In this document: positions 7,892 through 17,161 of the stretch, one piece after another | How the letters are laid out: each line of letters begins with the position of its first letter | Position numbering within the stretch: position 1 is the stretch's first letter | DNA from: Kribbella caucasensis | GTDB lineage: Bacteria; Actinomycetota; Actinomycetes; Propionibacteriales; Kribbellaceae | Length of the DNA stretch: 64,000 nt | NCBI RefSeq assembly: GCF_004361855.1 | Contig: NZ_SNWQ01000004.1 | Location: forward strand, 289,678-353,677 | Reading direction: 5' to 3' | Made by a program: the position numbers and the translations under genes | Notes under the pieces: generated by a model | Databases searched by the model: none | Told to the model about the DNA's origin: nothing | Seen by the model: only the letters and a program-made list of their open reading frames with translations

Positions 7892-9031
7892 CTACGCCGC
7901 GCGGTCGGCCATCAGGTTGCGCAGGCTGTCGCCGATGTAGTGGTTCCACGCGGTCGAGCAGTTGTCGAAGCACTCGTAGGTGGGGACGAGGCCGACGTGG
8001 GTGAAGCGGACCTCCGTGCCGGCGCTGTTGGGGGTCAAGTCAAAGGTGATGTCGGTGCCGGTCCACTCTTCCTTGTCGGCTACGAAGCTGAGGTGCGCGT
8101 CAACGACGTGCCAGGCGACTCTCTTGCCGGGGACCAACTCGGTGATCTCCTGCGTACTGCGATGGAGGTTCTCGTACCGGTACGTGAACTGAGCACCGAG
8201 CTGGTCGGTGACGCCATCGATCTCTCCGGTCCACCAGCTACGGACGTCGTTGATGGCGGCGAAGACTTCATCCGGAGTTCGGTCCACCGTGAAGGTGATG
8301 GTGAGATTTTCGTGCGTACCGGAGATCAGGGCGGCGTTCGCGCGCTCGAGCGTCTTGATCGCACCGCTGTCCCATTCCGGCGCCAGGGACGCTGACATGG
8401 GGTCGGGGAAGATGTCCTCCTCGCCGCTCTGCAGGCCGTCGAAGACGGCCCGCGCGACGTCTGCCGGAGCGGCCTTCGGGATCTCGAGATCGCGGGACAT
8501 CTCGGTATCCACCGGACCGAGCAGAACGGCGTGCACCCGGACACCTTGCCCGGCGAGCAACGCCCGCTGCGATTGGGTGAGCGAGTACGCCGCGGCCTTG
8601 GAGAGCGAGTACGACGCGATGATCGGTAGGGCTGCGAGGGACGCCAGCGACAGCACGTTGACGACCGCACCCTGGGAGCGAGTCAGCAACGGCAGGAAGG
8701 CGTGTGTCACGTCGAAGGGGCCGAACAGGTTGACCGCCAGGTGCTGCTCGAGCACCGCGCGATCGCCGAGCTCGTCATAGATCGCCAGGCCGGCGTTGTT
8801 GATCACGACGTCGAGCGCCTCGATGCTTTCCGATGCCGTCTGGATCTGCGCCGCGTCGGTCACATCCAGGGCCAGCCTGGTGACTCGGTCGTCGGGGTGC
8901 TCGAAGGGCTGCCGCGTGCCCGCGTAGACGCGGTTGGCGCCTCGGTGCAGTGCCTCCTCGACCAGCGCTCGGCCGATACCTCGGTTGGCGCCGGTCACCA
9001 GGATCGTCCGGTTCGCGATGGGGGTGGACAT
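7892..9031 (-). CDS. SDR oxidoreductase fused to an SRPBCC (AHSA1-like) domain
   Basis: A 379-residue two-domain protein. Residues 1-235 are a short-chain dehydrogenase: NAD(P) motif TGANRGIG at 13-20, NNAG at 78-81, and catalytic Tyr141/Lys145 in YSLSK. Residues about 242-379 match an SRPBCC/START-like fold (LTITFTVDRTPDEVFAAI, then WWTGEIDGV and a C-terminal AWNHYIGDSL helix), a hydrophobic-ligand cradle normally encoded as a separate protein. ATG 9031 is chosen for its GGAGA site and because the SDR fold starts at MSTPIANRTILVTG. It is divergent from an ECF sigma factor and may be its target. Substrate unknown. The fusion could also be a sequencing join of two genes, but the frame is open throughout. 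Confidence 0.85.
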   Translation of the reverse strand: MSTPIANRTILVTGANRGIGRALVEEALHRGANRVYAGTRQPFEHPDDRVTRLALDVTDAAQIQTASESIEALDVVINNAGLAIYDELGDRAVLEQHLAVNLFGPFDVTHAFLPLLTRSQGAVVNVLSLASLAALPIIASYSLSKAAAYSLTQSQRALLAGQGVRVHAVLLGPVDTEMSRDLEIPKAAPADVARAVFDGLQSGEEDIFPDPMSASLAPEWDSGAIKTLERANAALISGTHENLTITFTVDRTPDEVFAAINDVRSWWTGEIDGVTDQLGAQFTYRYENLHRSTQEITELVPGKRVAWHVVDAHLSFVADKEEWTGTDITFDLTPNSAGTEVRFTHVGLVPTYECFDNCSTAWNHYIGDSLRNLMADRAA

Positions 9032-9163
9032 AGTGTTCTCCGCTCTCGTTGGTGCGTGTAAAGGGATTGACACGGCCCGCGCCAGGAATTGGGCGCACCG
9101 GGAGCGACCAGTTCCGCTCGCCGTAGGTGTCAGTAACGGGAGAGGATCCGGATGGAGGTTGGC

Positions 9164-10159
9164 ATGACGGTAGATCTGATCCAACGGGCGCGGGCAGGCG
9201 ACCGGGACGCTTTCGCGGCGCTCGTCGATCCACACCGTGGCGAACTACAGGTGCACTGCTATCGGATGCTCGGCTCGCTGCAAGACGCCGAGGACACGTT
9301 GCAGGAGACGCTTTTGGCGGCGTGGCTCGCCCTCGACGGCTTCGAGGGTCGCTCGTCGCTGCGTACCTGGCTGTACCGCATCGCGACCAACCGGTGCCTC
9401 AACGTACTACGGACGTCCAGTCGGCGACCGGTGCCGGCAGCACCTCTGCCGATCGCGCCGCCGGAGCCGACCCGCCTCGGTGAGGTGCTGTGGCTGCAGC
9501 CGTACCCCGATGTCCTGCTGGACGGGCTCCCCGAACAGGCACCTGGGCCGGAGACCCGGTACGAGTCCCGCGAGGCGATCTCGCTCGCCTTCGTCACCGC
9601 CGTACAACTGCTGCCGCCGAACCAGCGGGCCGTCCTGCTGCTGCGCGACGTCCTCGGCTATCGCGCGCGGGAGACCGCCGACCTGCTCGGCCTCACCGAG
9701 GACGCCGTCACCAGCGCACTCAAACGAGCCCGCGCGACGATGACGGCCGCCCGTCCACCCGGCCCGCCGCCACCCCCAGCCGGTGGGCCGGAGGAGCGCG
9801 AACTGGTCGATCGGTTCGTCACGGCGTTCACCGAACTGGATGTCGACTCGCTCCTCGCCCTGATGACTGACGATGTGTGGGTACGGATGCCGCCTCTGCC
9901 GTTCGAGTACCGCGGGACGGAGGCCGTGCACCGCTTCTTCACGGCGGTCGACGCGCATCGGCGAGGGATCGACCGGCTGGTTCACGTCCGGGCAAACGGA
10001 CAGCCCGCCTGGGGCGAGTACCGCCGTGACCGGATCACCGGCACCCTGCATGTCCAAGGCGTCGAGGTGATCGGACTGGCCGGCCACGGGATCTGCGAGA
10101 TCACCCGCTTCGAGGCAGCGCTCGCGCCGTACTTCGGCCTTCCGCGCACGCTCGACTAG
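9164..10159 (+). CDS. ECF sigma factor with C-terminal SnoaL-like domain
   Basis: A 331-residue sigma factor. Region 2 (DAFAALVDPHRGELQVHCYRM through SLRTWLYRIATNRCL) and region 4 (LPPNQRAVLLLRDVLGYRARE plus an HTH ending DAVTSALKRARA) are clear. A Pro-rich linker then leads to about 120 residues with a SnoaL/NTF2-like pattern (LVDRFVTAFTELDVDSLLALM). Such tails in sigma factors are thought to bind ligands and replace an anti-sigma factor. ATG 9164 is used because a GGAGG site lies 5 bp upstream, overlapping an earlier in-frame ATG at 9152. No anti-sigma gene is adjacent. The divergent SDR-SRPBCC gene is the likely target. Confidence 0.88.
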   Translation: MTVDLIQRARAGDRDAFAALVDPHRGELQVHCYRMLGSLQDAEDTLQETLLAAWLALDGFEGRSSLRTWLYRIATNRCLNVLRTSSRRPVPAAPLPIAPPEPTRLGEVLWLQPYPDVLLDGLPEQAPGPETRYESREAISLAFVTAVQLLPPNQRAVLLLRDVLGYRARETADLLGLTEDAVTSALKRARATMTAARPPGPPPPPAGGPEERELVDRFVTAFTELDVDSLLALMTDDVWVRMPPLPFEYRGTEAVHRFFTAVDAHRRGIDRLVHVRANGQPAWGEYRRDRITGTLHVQGVEVIGLAGHGICEITRFEAALAPYFGLPRTLD

Positions 10160-10176
10160 CGACAACTTCCAGGGGA

Positions 10177-11547
10177 TCACACGTTCTTAAGTGCGGTGAT
10201 CAGTTTGGTCAGGGACTCTCTTGCGTCGCCGAAGAGGAGGGTGGTCTTGGGGTCGTAGAGGAGCTCGTTCTCGATACCGGCGAAACCGGGGCGCATGGAG
10301 CGTTTGAGGAAGATGACGCGCTGCGCCTCGTCGGCGTTGAGGATGGGCATGCCGTAGATCGGCGCGCTCGGAGTGGTCCGGGCGGCCGGGTTGACGACGT
10401 CGTTGGCGCCGACGACGAGGACGACGTCGGTGGACTTGAAGTCGTTGTTGATGTCGTCCATCTCGCGCAACTGCTCGTACGGGACCTGGGCCTCGGCGAG
10501 CAGGACGTTCATGTGGCCCGGCATCCGGCCCGCGACCGGGTGGATGGCGTAGTCGACCTTGACGCCGCGGCTGTGGAGCTCCTCGACCAGGTCGCGCAGG
10601 GTGTGCTGGGCCTGCGCGACGGCGAGGCCGTAGCCGGGGACGATGATGACGCGCTGGGCGTACCCGAGCAGGATCGCGACGTCCTCGGAGCTGCCCGAGA
10701 TGACCGGCCGCTCCGACGCCGTACCGGCGCCTAGGGTGGAGCCGCCGCGGACCGCGCCGAACAGGATGTTGAAGACCGAGCGGCCCATCGCGTCGGCCAT
10801 CAGCTTGGTCAGCAACGTACCGGCGGCGCCGACGAGCGTGCCGGCCACCAGCAGCAGGGTGTTGTTCAGCACGTAGCCGCCCGCCGCCACGGCCAGACCG
10901 GTGAAGGCGTTCAGCAACGAGATGACGATCGGCACGTCGGCCCCGCCGACCGGCAGCACCAGCATCACGCCGATCGCAAGACCGACCAGGCAGAGCAGTA
11001 CGCCGACCCAGACGCGCGGGTCCGACACCAGCCAGCCGGCCAGCGCGATCCCACCGAGCAGACCGGCCACGAACAGCACTGGCAGGCCGGGGAACGTCAC
11101 CGGCCGGGTCGTCATCAACTCCTGCAGCTTGGCGAAGGTGACGATCGAACCCGAGAAGCTGATCGCGCCGATCAGCACGGTGAAGGCGGTCGCGATTGCC
11201 GCGACGGTCTCACCCTCGCTGACCTCGCCGAGCTCCATCAACGCGACCAGGGCGGCCGCGCCACCGCCGACACCGTTGAACAGGGCGACCAGTTGCGGCA
11301 TGTGGGTCATCTGCACCCGCCGCGACCCGACCACACCGCCGACGGTGCCGATCCCCAGCGCGATCAGGATAGGAACCAGGTTGTCCGGCTTGTAGGCGAC
11401 GAAGGTGATCACCACCGCGAGCACGGCGCCGGCCGCACCGAGACCGTTGCCGGCCCGGGCGGACTTCGGTGACGACAGGGCCTTCAGCGCGACGATGAAG
11501 CAGACCGCCGAGATCAGGTAACCGATCTGGGCCCAGGTTGGGATCAC
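10177..11547 (-). CDS. pntB: NAD(P) transhydrogenase subunit beta
   Basis: A 456-residue membrane protein, the third gene of a split proton-translocating transhydrogenase (NADH + NADP+ to NAD+ + NADPH, driven by the proton gradient). About eight or nine hydrophobic segments cover residues 1-265. The NADP(H)-binding domain III follows with VIIVPGYGLAVAQAQ, VDYAIHPVAGRMPGHMNVLL and VVLVVGANDVVNPAA, all diagnostic. The GTG start overlaps the pntAB stop by 4 bp. It is convergent with the ECF gene, 17 bp apart. Confidence 0.96.
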   Translation of the reverse strand: MIPTWAQIGYLISAVCFIVALKALSSPKSARAGNGLGAAGAVLAVVITFVAYKPDNLVPILIALGIGTVGGVVGSRRVQMTHMPQLVALFNGVGGGAAALVALMELGEVSEGETVAAIATAFTVLIGAISFSGSIVTFAKLQELMTTRPVTFPGLPVLFVAGLLGGIALAGWLVSDPRVWVGVLLCLVGLAIGVMLVLPVGGADVPIVISLLNAFTGLAVAAGGYVLNNTLLLVAGTLVGAAGTLLTKLMADAMGRSVFNILFGAVRGGSTLGAGTASERPVISGSSEDVAILLGYAQRVIIVPGYGLAVAQAQHTLRDLVEELHSRGVKVDYAIHPVAGRMPGHMNVLLAEAQVPYEQLREMDDINNDFKSTDVVLVVGANDVVNPAARTTPSAPIYGMPILNADEAQRVIFLKRSMRPGFAGIENELLYDPKTTLLFGDARESLTKLITALKNV

Positions 11548-11849
11548 TTGTGCAGCTCCTTCTTGCGAGCACCCGGACCGCGGAACATCTCCAGCATCCG
11601 GTCGGTGACGACGAAGCCGCCGACCATGTTCACCGTCGCCAGCAGGACGGCCAGCAGCCCGACGATCACCACCAGCGTCGACTCGGCCTGCCCAGTGACG
11701 ATGATCGCGCCGACCAGGATCACCCCGTGGATCGCGTTCGCGCCGGACATCAGCGGGGTGTGCAGGATCGCGGAGACCTTGCTGATCACCTCGACACCGA
11801 CGAACGCGGCCAGCACGAAGATGGTCAGCAGCGCGATGGACTCGGTCAT
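11544..11849 (-). CDS. pntAB: NAD(P) transhydrogenase subunit alpha, membrane part
   Basis: A 101-residue, mostly hydrophobic protein with three predicted membrane spans (ALLTIFVLAAFVGVEVI, HGVILVGAIIVTG and VVIVGLLAVLLATVNMVGGF) and a short basic tail ending FRGPGARKKELHK. It supplies the part of domain II that is fused to PntA in Escherichia coli but separate in many actinobacteria. Stop-start overlaps on both sides (ATGA and GTGA) couple it to pntAA and pntB. Confidence 0.95.
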   Translation of the reverse strand: MTESIALLTIFVLAAFVGVEVISKVSAILHTPLMSGANAIHGVILVGAIIVTGQAESTLVVIVGLLAVLLATVNMVGGFVVTDRMLEMFRGPGARKKELHK

Positions 11850-12970
11850 GCCAGTCGTCCTTCCAGGAGTTCCCGGGTCGGCTCGTGCAGCACCTTGCCG
11901 TCGTGGGTCACGCAGCAGCCGGCCACGATCTCGTCGGTGAAGTCGGGATCGAAGGCGGCGTTGCGGGTCATCAGGGTGATCAGGTTCGCGATGTTCTGAC
12001 CGTAGAGCCGGCTCGCCGGTCCGGCCATCTGGCTGGGTACGTTCGAACCGCCCCAGACCAGCGCGTCGCCGATCATCAGCTCCGTCCCGGCCACCGAACC
12101 CTCGACATTGCCGCCCTGTTCGGAGGCAAGGTCGACGACGACCGAGCCGGGCTTCATCTGCTCCACCATCGCGCGGGTGATGAGCATCGGCGCGGTCCGG
12201 CCGGGCACTGCCGCCGTGGTGATGACGGCGTCCGCGGCCGCGACGTACGGCGCGAGCAGGTCGCGCTGGAGCTGCGCCCGCTCCGCAGTCATCTCGCGCG
12301 CATAACCGCCCGGACCTTCCAGGGTGCCGAGCTCGAGCTCGATCGCCTGCGCACCCATGGACGCGATCTCCTCTGCCGCGGCCGCACGAACGTCGTACGC
12401 CTTCACCACGGCACCGAGGCGTTTCGCGGTGGCGATCGCCTGCAGGCCGGCCACCCCCGCGCCCAGGACGAGCACGTGGGCGGGTGGGACGGTCCCGGCG
12501 GCGGTCATGCTCAGCGGGAAGAACCGCGGCAGCCGCTCCGCTGCGACGATGGCTGCGCGATACCCGGCGACCAGGGCCTGCGAGGACAGCGCGTCCATCG
12601 ACTGGGCCCGGGAGATCCGCGGGATCAGCTCCATCGAGAACGCCGTCAGCCTGGCCGTCGTCGCGGTCCGCACCACGTCGGGCGGATTCGTCGGCAGGAA
12701 CGACATCAGCGCGGTCCCGGCATGCAGCCGCTGCAGGCGTTCACGTTCCAGTGGCTGCACCGAGGCGACCACGGTCGCCGCGTGATCGGCACCCCAGGCC
12801 ACGTCGGCGCCCGCGTCCCGGTAGGCGTCATCGGAGTACAGCGCGCGCTCGCCGGCCGCGGGTTCGACCGCGACCTCATAGCCGAGCTGGATCAGTTTGG
12901 CGACTTGTTCGGGCACCAGCGCCACCCGGCGCTCGGCCGGTCTGGTCTCTCGCACTACTGCGATCTTCAC
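11846..12970 (-). CDS. pntAA: NAD(P) transhydrogenase subunit alpha, NAD-binding part
   Basis: A 374-residue soluble protein of the alanine dehydrogenase/PntA family, forming the NAD(H)-binding domain I. The start VKIAVVRETRPAERRVALVP is typical, and GTG 12970 is chosen because the family begins exactly there. The Rossmann motif VLVLGAGVAGLQAIATAKRL is followed by VVKAYDVR, and near the end is the loop VVDLASEQGGNVEGS. It is the first gene of the pntAA-pntAB-pntB operon, with an M20 peptidase gene 52 bp upstream on the same strand. Confidence 0.95.
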   Translation of the reverse strand: MKIAVVRETRPAERRVALVPEQVAKLIQLGYEVAVEPAAGERALYSDDAYRDAGADVAWGADHAATVVASVQPLERERLQRLHAGTALMSFLPTNPPDVVRTATTARLTAFSMELIPRISRAQSMDALSSQALVAGYRAAIVAAERLPRFFPLSMTAAGTVPPAHVLVLGAGVAGLQAIATAKRLGAVVKAYDVRAAAAEEIASMGAQAIELELGTLEGPGGYAREMTAERAQLQRDLLAPYVAAADAVITTAAVPGRTAPMLITRAMVEQMKPGSVVVDLASEQGGNVEGSVAGTELMIGDALVWGGSNVPSQMAGPASRLYGQNIANLITLMTRNAAFDPDFTDEIVAGCCVTHDGKVLHEPTRELLEGRLA

Positions 12971-13022
12971 TCGCCGAAACCTATGCCAAACGGTGGGTCG
13001 CCGGAAAGCCCGGTCCGATTCT

Positions 13023-14348
13023 TCAGGCCAAGTTCTGTAACAGCAGGGCTTCGGCGAGGCAGACCTTGGCGAATTCGGCCAGGTGCAGACCCTCGTCGAT
13101 CCCGTGTGCTCGGGTATCCGGGTCCTCCACACCTGTCACCAGAATAGCCGCCTGCGGGAACGTCTCCTGGAACTCGGCGATGAACGGGATCGACCCGCCC
13201 ATCCCCATGTCCACGGGCTCTACACCCCAGGCGGTGGCGAAGGCCGATCGGGCCGCGTCGTACGCCGTTCCGCGGGCGTTGATCGAACAGGGCTGGCCCG
13301 ACTCGCCCTCTGTCACAGTGACCTGAGCACCCCACGGCGCGTTCTGCTCCAGGTGGTTGCGAAGGGCTTGCATCGCCTTCACCGCGTCGTCACCTGGCGC
13401 CACCCGCAGGCTCACCTTGGCCCGCGCGACCGGCACCAACGTGTTGCTCGCGTCGGCGACTCGCGGTGCGTCAATGGCCAGTACGGCGATCGCCGGGCGG
13501 GTCCACAACCGGTCGACCAGCGACCCCGAACCGATCAGCCGGACCGAGTCCAGCAGCCCCGATTCCTCGCGGAACCGATCCTCCGGGTAGTCCAGCTCGG
13601 CCGCGCGCCCGGCGTGCAACCCGTCGACCGCGACGTCGCCGTGCTCGGTGTGCAGGGTCGCGAGCAACCGGCACAACGCGGTCAACGCATCCGGGGCGGC
13701 GCCGCCGAACAGGCCGGAGTGGACCGCGTGGTCCAGGGTTCGCACCTCGACGAAGCAGTCGACCAGGCCGCGCAGCGAAACCGTCAACGCGGGCTGGCCG
13801 ATCGCCCAGTTGCCCGAGTCGGCGATCACGATGGCGTCGGCGGTCAGCTCGTCGGCGTACTCGTCCAGCAGTTGCAACAGGGTCGGCGAGCCGATCTCCT
13901 CCTCGCCCTCCACGAACAGCGTCACGCCGACCGGCAGATCGTTGCCGAAGGCCCGTACGGCGGCCAGGTGTGCGGCGATCCCGGCCTTGTCGTCGGCCGC
14001 GCCGCGGGCGTACAACCGGTCGCCCCGCTCGGTCGGCACGAACGGCTCCGAGGTCCACTCCTCCACCGCGCCGGTCGGCTGCACGTCGTGGTGCGCGTAC
14101 AGCAACACGGTCGGCTTGCCCTCGGGCGCCGCCTTCTTCGCGATCACCGCCGGAGCACCCTCACCCGCCCGGACGATCCGCACCGAGAAGCCCTCGGCCT
14201 CGAACAACGCGGCGGTCGCCTCGGCGGACCGCTGGACGTCGGCCGCACGGGCCGGGTCGGCACTGACCGAGGGGATCCGGATGAGGTCCTCGAGATCGGC
14301 ACGGACGGAGGGCAGGACGCGGTCGATCGCCGCGGACAGATCGGTCAT
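13023..14348 (-). CDS. M20 family dipeptidase/metallopeptidase
   Basis: A 441-residue cytoplasmic zinc peptidase of the M20 (ArgE/DapE/CPG2) family. Zinc ligands and catalytic residues are visible: AHHDVQP (His and Asp), the GAADDKAG site, VEGEEEIGS (catalytic Glu pair) and IVIADSGNW. A dimerisation domain lies in the middle, and the C-terminal ligand region reads VTGVEDPDTRAHGIDE. The length and motif order match actinobacterial dipeptidases. The ATG at 14348 begins MTDLSAAIDRVLPSV. Substrate specificity cannot be read from the sequence. Confidence 0.92.
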   Translation of the reverse strand: MTDLSAAIDRVLPSVRADLEDLIRIPSVSADPARAADVQRSAEATAALFEAEGFSVRIVRAGEGAPAVIAKKAAPEGKPTVLLYAHHDVQPTGAVEEWTSEPFVPTERGDRLYARGAADDKAGIAAHLAAVRAFGNDLPVGVTLFVEGEEEIGSPTLLQLLDEYADELTADAIVIADSGNWAIGQPALTVSLRGLVDCFVEVRTLDHAVHSGLFGGAAPDALTALCRLLATLHTEHGDVAVDGLHAGRAAELDYPEDRFREESGLLDSVRLIGSGSLVDRLWTRPAIAVLAIDAPRVADASNTLVPVARAKVSLRVAPGDDAVKAMQALRNHLEQNAPWGAQVTVTEGESGQPCSINARGTAYDAARSAFATAWGVEPVDMGMGGSIPFIAEFQETFPQAAILVTGVEDPDTRAHGIDEGLHLAEFAKVCLAEALLLQNLA

Positions 14349-14398
14349 GCGACCTACGGTACGGCTTGCCCTCGGGGCGTCGACGCCCGGAACCAGAG

Positions 14399-15829
14399 TT
14401 AATAGGTCGCGGAGTTCAGGACGTCTTCTAGCTGCTGAGGGTCCGCGCTGCGGACCTGGATCCGGAGCAGCTGGGTGGCGGAGATCTTCACGTAGCGCTC
14501 GACCACCGGCGGGTTGGTACCGCATCGGTAGCGGAAGGTGGCGGCCTGCTGCTCGCCGACCTTGTCTGTATTGGGGGCCGCGGTCTGGCAACCGGTTGGC
14601 GGGGTGGCAGTCGACGGCAGGTTCGCAGCGTCTACCACGCCCACGAAGACACCGGCCTCCGTCGGACTCGTCTGCCATTCGGCTGTGCTCGTGCTGACCA
14701 GCAAGGCATCGGGCTCGGACGAAGCAGCCTTCTCGTCCCACTCGCGCGGCACCTGGACTGAAAGGTTGTTGTGCTCAACCGTGACCGGGCGGCGCATCAC
14801 CAGTTCGTAGCCGCCGTAGCCACCGCCCGCGGCCAGGATCCCCGCCAGCATGCCGGCGATCACCCAGGCCCGGCCCCTGCGCTGCGGCGGTCGTGGTTGG
14901 GTGGCCGCGACCGTCGGCCGGTCAGCGTCGGAGAGCTGGGTCTCCTGGTCGATCGCGCCCGGGCCGGTCGGAACCGGGAGTTCCCCGGCCGGAACCAGGC
15001 CGGCCGGGATCTTTCCGGTCTTGTACGCCTCCTCCAACGCCTTGAGGAAGGAGTCGAGGTCTGGCCAGCGCTTGTCCCGGTCGGGCTCGAGCGCGCGGCG
15101 TACGACGACGTCGATCGCGTCCGGGATGTCCCCGCGCAACGTGGTCATCGACGGTGGCGGAGCGTCGATCCGCATCACCGCGCCGAGGCTGTTCACGCCG
15201 TGCGGTGCCTGCCCGGTGAACGCGGCATACGCGACCGCGCCGAGGGAGTAGAGGTCTGCCCGGTGATCCAGGCGATCGCCCATCACCTGCTCGGGCGCTA
15301 CGTACGCGGGTGTGCCGCCGGGCATGGTCAGCTGGGACACCGTCTCCAGCGACTTGCCCAGGCCGAGGTCGCCCAGCATCGCGCGATCGCCTGCCGGGTC
15401 GGTCCGGAACAGCACGTTCGCGGGTTTCACGTCTCGGTGCAGCACTCCGCGGGCGTGCAACTGCTTCAGCCCGCTGCCGACCTGGCCGACGATCTTGACC
15501 ACGTCCGCGATCTCCATCGGACCGGCCTTGATCCGGTCCGCGAGCGACCCGCCGTCGGCGTACGTGAGCACCATGTACGGCCGACCGTCCTCGGCCTCGC
15601 CGACGTCGTGCACCCCGACCACGTACGGCGAGTCGACCCGGCGCAGGAACCGGCCCTCGGCGAGGAACCGGCGGCGGACGTCGTCCTCGTCGATCCAGTT
15701 GTCGGACAGGATCTTGACCGCGACCTCGGCGTCCAGTTGCTCGTCGCGGGCCAGCCAGACGGTCGCGAAACCCCCGGCACCCACCCGGCGGACCAGGGAG
15801 TACCGGCCGATCCGGGATGGCTGGTCCAT
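14399..15829 (-). CDS. Transmembrane serine/threonine protein kinase (PknB type)
   Basis: A 476-residue Hanks-type kinase. The glycine loop VGAGGFATVWLA is at 16-27, the ATP-binding Lys is K39 (VAVK), and the catalytic loop HRDVKPANV has D133. The magnesium motif is DLG rather than the usual DFG, followed by GGTPAYVAPEQ. A Pro/Thr-rich juxtamembrane stretch leads to one membrane span (AWVIAGMLAGILAAGGGYGG), then an extracellular domain of about 130 residues with two visible cysteines and no PASTA repeats. It is divergent from the two tandem ectodomain proteins at 15974-18318. The extracellular part may sense an unknown signal. Confidence 0.93.
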   Translation of the reverse strand: MDQPSRIGRYSLVRRVGAGGFATVWLARDEQLDAEVAVKILSDNWIDEDDVRRRFLAEGRFLRRVDSPYVVGVHDVGEAEDGRPYMVLTYADGGSLADRIKAGPMEIADVVKIVGQVGSGLKQLHARGVLHRDVKPANVLFRTDPAGDRAMLGDLGLGKSLETVSQLTMPGGTPAYVAPEQVMGDRLDHRADLYSLGAVAYAAFTGQAPHGVNSLGAVMRIDAPPPSMTTLRGDIPDAIDVVVRRALEPDRDKRWPDLDSFLKALEEAYKTGKIPAGLVPAGELPVPTGPGAIDQETQLSDADRPTVAATQPRPPQRRGRAWVIAGMLAGILAAGGGYGGYELVMRRPVTVEHNNLSVQVPREWDEKAASSEPDALLVSTSTAEWQTSPTEAGVFVGVVDAANLPSTATPPTGCQTAAPNTDKVGEQQAATFRYRCGTNPPVVERYVKISATQLLRIQVRSADPQQLEDVLNSATY

Positions 15830-15973
15830 GCCCGCATTATGCTCGATCGCTCCTGCGACCGTGTCGCCCGCGGGTCCCGGGAGCGAACAAAATGCCGGTT
15901 TGTGACGTCTCTCATCGGGGATCAGCAGCACCCGGTCCGGCGGTCGGCCGGATGGGAGACGGGACAGACCAAC

Positions 15974-17161
15974 GTGAGATCCAGGAACGTCGCTCCGACG
16001 GTGGCGGTGGCAACGGTCGCAGTACTGGCCGTTGTCGCGGGTGCGGTGCTCGCTGCCCGGCAGGGGCCAGGCGATGGGACGAACACCGCCGCACCGCTGC
16101 CCGGCGCGACCCCGACCTCCACTCCGCCCACAGCGATCGCCAAGTCTTCCGCTACGCCCGCGCCCTACAGCCTCTCGGCACCGACGCCGAAGCCGGCGGT
16201 TCGGGTGAAGCTCGACCTGAGCAAGTTGCCGACCGGCCGGACGCCGCAACTGAGCTACCTGACCGGCCGGGTGATCCGCGGTGGGCTTGGGGAAGACGTC
16301 ACCGTCCCAGGCGAGCAGAACATCCTCCGGGCCGCCCGGGTCGGCGGCGACCGCGCCTACGTGGTGCTCGAAGTGGGCGAGGGTGGTGCGGAACTGGCCG
16401 AGGCCGGCTTCGATGCCTCGACCACCCGGATCCCCGACGTACAGAGTCTGGTGTCGTCGATGGATGAGGACTCCGTGGCCTTCGCGACCGCGCCCAGCAA
16501 TCCGGACAACACCCGGGCGAAGGGCAGCGCGGTCTACTGGGAGAGCACGCAGACCGTCGGCAGCCGGCGGAAGCTGGATCGCCCGGACGACTGGGGTTCG
16601 GCCGTGCTGGCGGTCGTCGGCGAGACCGTGTTCTTCAAGTCGGACACGCATCCCGACGGGTTGACCTCCACGCTGAATTCCTGGAACTCGGCGACCGGCA
16701 ACGTCACCCGGATCAAGTCCGTCCGATCCCCTGTCGGCGTCGGCAACAGCGGCAAGCTGGCGGTCGACTTCGTCGCGGGCGCGGCTCAGACCTTCTGCTC
16801 GACAGTCAACGAACTGGCCGACGGCAAGCAACTGTGGCGAACGTGTGAGTATGCGATCGCCGGTTTCACCCCCGATGGCAAGACCGCGATCGGTACGCCG
16901 GACTTCCGCGTAGGCGGCTCGGATCCGTTGGTCGCCGCGCTGAACTCGTCGAGCGGAGCGGTCCAGCGGGAGTGGACCGGCGCGCAGTTCCTGGAAGTGG
17001 TTGCCGAGGACGACGATCACCTGCTGATGGTGGTCGACAGCGGCGAAGGGACTCCGGGTGGGATCATCCGGTGCGCGATCGGCACCGGCGGCTGCGAGGT
17101 CGCGACACCGCTCGCCAAGACGTCAAGATATGCAACACGTCTGTTAGGAGCCTGGACATGA
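15974..17161 (+). CDS. Membrane-anchored ectodomain protein, copy 1 of a tandem pair
   Basis: A 395-residue protein of no family I can name. After GTG 15974 comes MRSRNVAPT, then one membrane span (VAVATVAVLAVVAGAVLAA), a Pro/Thr/Ser linker (about residues 37-75) and an extracellular region with repeated VxxVxGxxVFFKSD-like strands that suggests a beta-propeller. Four cysteines near the C-terminus (AQTFCSTVNE, LWRTCEY, IRCAIGTGGC) are kept in the next gene. The start is chosen by alignment to the paralogue, MRPKN. It overlaps the paralogue by 4 bp (ATGA) and is divergent from a Ser/Thr kinase, which may phosphorylate or be tuned by it (inference). Confidence 0.8.
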   Translation: MRSRNVAPTVAVATVAVLAVVAGAVLAARQGPGDGTNTAAPLPGATPTSTPPTAIAKSSATPAPYSLSAPTPKPAVRVKLDLSKLPTGRTPQLSYLTGRVIRGGLGEDVTVPGEQNILRAARVGGDRAYVVLEVGEGGAELAEAGFDASTTRIPDVQSLVSSMDEDSVAFATAPSNPDNTRAKGSAVYWESTQTVGSRRKLDRPDDWGSAVLAVVGETVFFKSDTHPDGLTSTLNSWNSATGNVTRIKSVRSPVGVGNSGKLAVDFVAGAAQTFCSTVNELADGKQLWRTCEYAIAGFTPDGKTAIGTPDFRVGGSDPLVAALNSSSGAVQREWTGAQFLEVVAEDDDHLLMVVDSGEGTPGGIIRCAIGTGGCEVATPLAKTSRYATRLLGAWT

